From contig DAXY01000073.1 of NCBI GenBank assembly GCA_002506645.1, positions 10,564-16,823 of the forward strand: a stretch of 6,260 nucleotides of DNA, in the 5' to 3' direction. The number at the start of each line of letters is the position of its first letter. Position 1 is the first letter of the stretch. The DNA comes from Vulcanisaeta distributa. Lineage in GTDB: Archaea; Thermoproteota; Thermoprotei; Thermoproteales; Thermocladiaceae. The notes beneath the pieces are model-generated. The model did no database searches. It was not told the origin of the DNA and saw only the letters and a program-made list of their open reading frames with translations. Shown here piece after piece: positions 5,890 to 6,260 of this stretch. A program made the translations under genes and the position numbers.

Positions 5890-6260
5890 ATGAAGATCGA
5901 TATTGAGGAGTTGAAAAATAAGTTAAAGCCGAGGCTAAGGCCAATAATTTGGCGTGACGAGGACAACACCTTAATACTGCTCGATCAGAGGAAGCTACCC
6001 TTTGAGGAGAGTTATGTGGAATTGAGAGATCCCACGTCCACGGCCGACGCAATTAGGCAAATGATTGTGCGTGGGGCACCCGCCATAGGCATAACGGCGG
6101 CCTACGGCATGGTCCTGGCCGTGGCGCACAGTAACGTGTCGACATTGGATGAGGCGCTGAGGGAATTATCCAGGGCTAGGGATGTCCTTAATGCGGCAAG
6201 GCCAACGGCCCAAAACCTCTTCTGGGCAACGGAGAGGATGTTAAATAGGGCCAGGGATGC
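5890..6260 (+). CDS. mtnA: S-methyl-5-thioribose-1-phosphate isomerase MtnA, N-terminal part
   Basis: The first 123 codons of a gene cut by the right edge. MtnA converts 5-methylthioribose-1-phosphate to 5-methylthioribulose-1-phosphate in the methionine salvage pathway, recycling the methylthioadenosine left from polyamine synthesis and other S-adenosylmethionine reactions. The visible part has the usual small N-terminal domain: [19 protein letters not shown] (19-37), then [19 protein letters not shown] (about 49-67) and [10 protein letters not shown] (104-113). RGAPAIG and the RPTA-x-NL-x-WA stretch are typical of MtnA and separate it from eIF2B alpha-like proteins and from ribose-1,5-bisphosphate isomerase, which share the fold. 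The catalytic cysteine and aspartate of the family lie further on, outside the window. It has its own TATA box 27 bp before the ATG. Confidence 0.92.
   Translation, partial: MKIDIEELKNKLKPRLRPIIWRDEDNTLILLDQRKLPFEESYVELRDPTSTADAIRQMIVRGAPAIGITAAYGMVLAVAHSNVSTLDEALRELSRARDVLNAARPTAQNLFWATERMLNRARD

Noticed and set aside
1..6260. Mobile element, CRISPR array, tRNA or toxin-antitoxin system
   Set aside because: No repeated spacer pattern, terminal inverted repeats, transposase motifs, cloverleaf sequences or small paired genes were seen in the gaps, all of which are under 150 bp.

Overview
The window is archaeal, and most likely from a hyperthermophilic crenarchaeon of the Thermoproteales (Vulcanisaeta or Caldivirga type). 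Three things point there. Two genes encode the RNase PH-like subunits of the archaeal exosome and resemble their crenarchaeal counterparts closely. Almost every gene has a TTTAAA/TTAAAA-type TATA box centred about 24-29 bp before its start codon and no Shine-Dalgarno sequence, which is the pattern of leaderless transcripts. Arginine is written mostly as AGG, at moderate GC content. The genus is inferred from resemblance only.

Layout. Bases 1-179 (minus) hold the N-terminus of a membrane-anchored family 2 glycosyltransferase that runs out of the left edge. Divergent from it, 321-1409 (plus) encodes an unrecognised protein of 362 residues with a probable winged-helix segment. It ends one base from the stop codon of a convergent GNAT acetyltransferase (1411-1878, minus). 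The acetyltransferase is divergent from, and shares a short AT-rich promoter region with, the exosome gene rrp41 (1942-2682). Next on the plus strand come rrp42 (2741-3592), a PD-(D/E)XK (RecB-like) nuclease with a cysteine-containing helical C-terminal domain (3697-4353), an M32 metallocarboxypeptidase (4379-5845), and the first 123 codons of mtnA, the methionine-salvage isomerase, which runs out of the right edge (5890-6260).

How it fits together. Rrp41 and Rrp42 form the hexameric phosphorolytic ring of the exosome. Rrp41 carries the catalytic residues and Rrp42 is the inactive partner that contributes to RNA binding. The RNA-binding cap gene rrp4 and the SBDS gene, which precede rrp41 in many archaea, are not here; a divergent acetyltransferase occupies that position. 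The plus-strand genes from rrp41 onward are closely spaced (25-104 bp gaps), yet each has its own well-placed TATA box, so they look like separately started transcripts that may also be read through. The carboxypeptidase and MtnA are housekeeping enzymes of peptide turnover and methionine salvage with no evident functional link to the exosome.

No mobile element, CRISPR array, tRNA or rRNA was seen. The least explained parts are the 321-1409 protein, the C-terminal half of the nuclease at 3697-4353, and a stem-loop just after the rrp42 stop codon. Nothing here is clearly a new multi-gene system.
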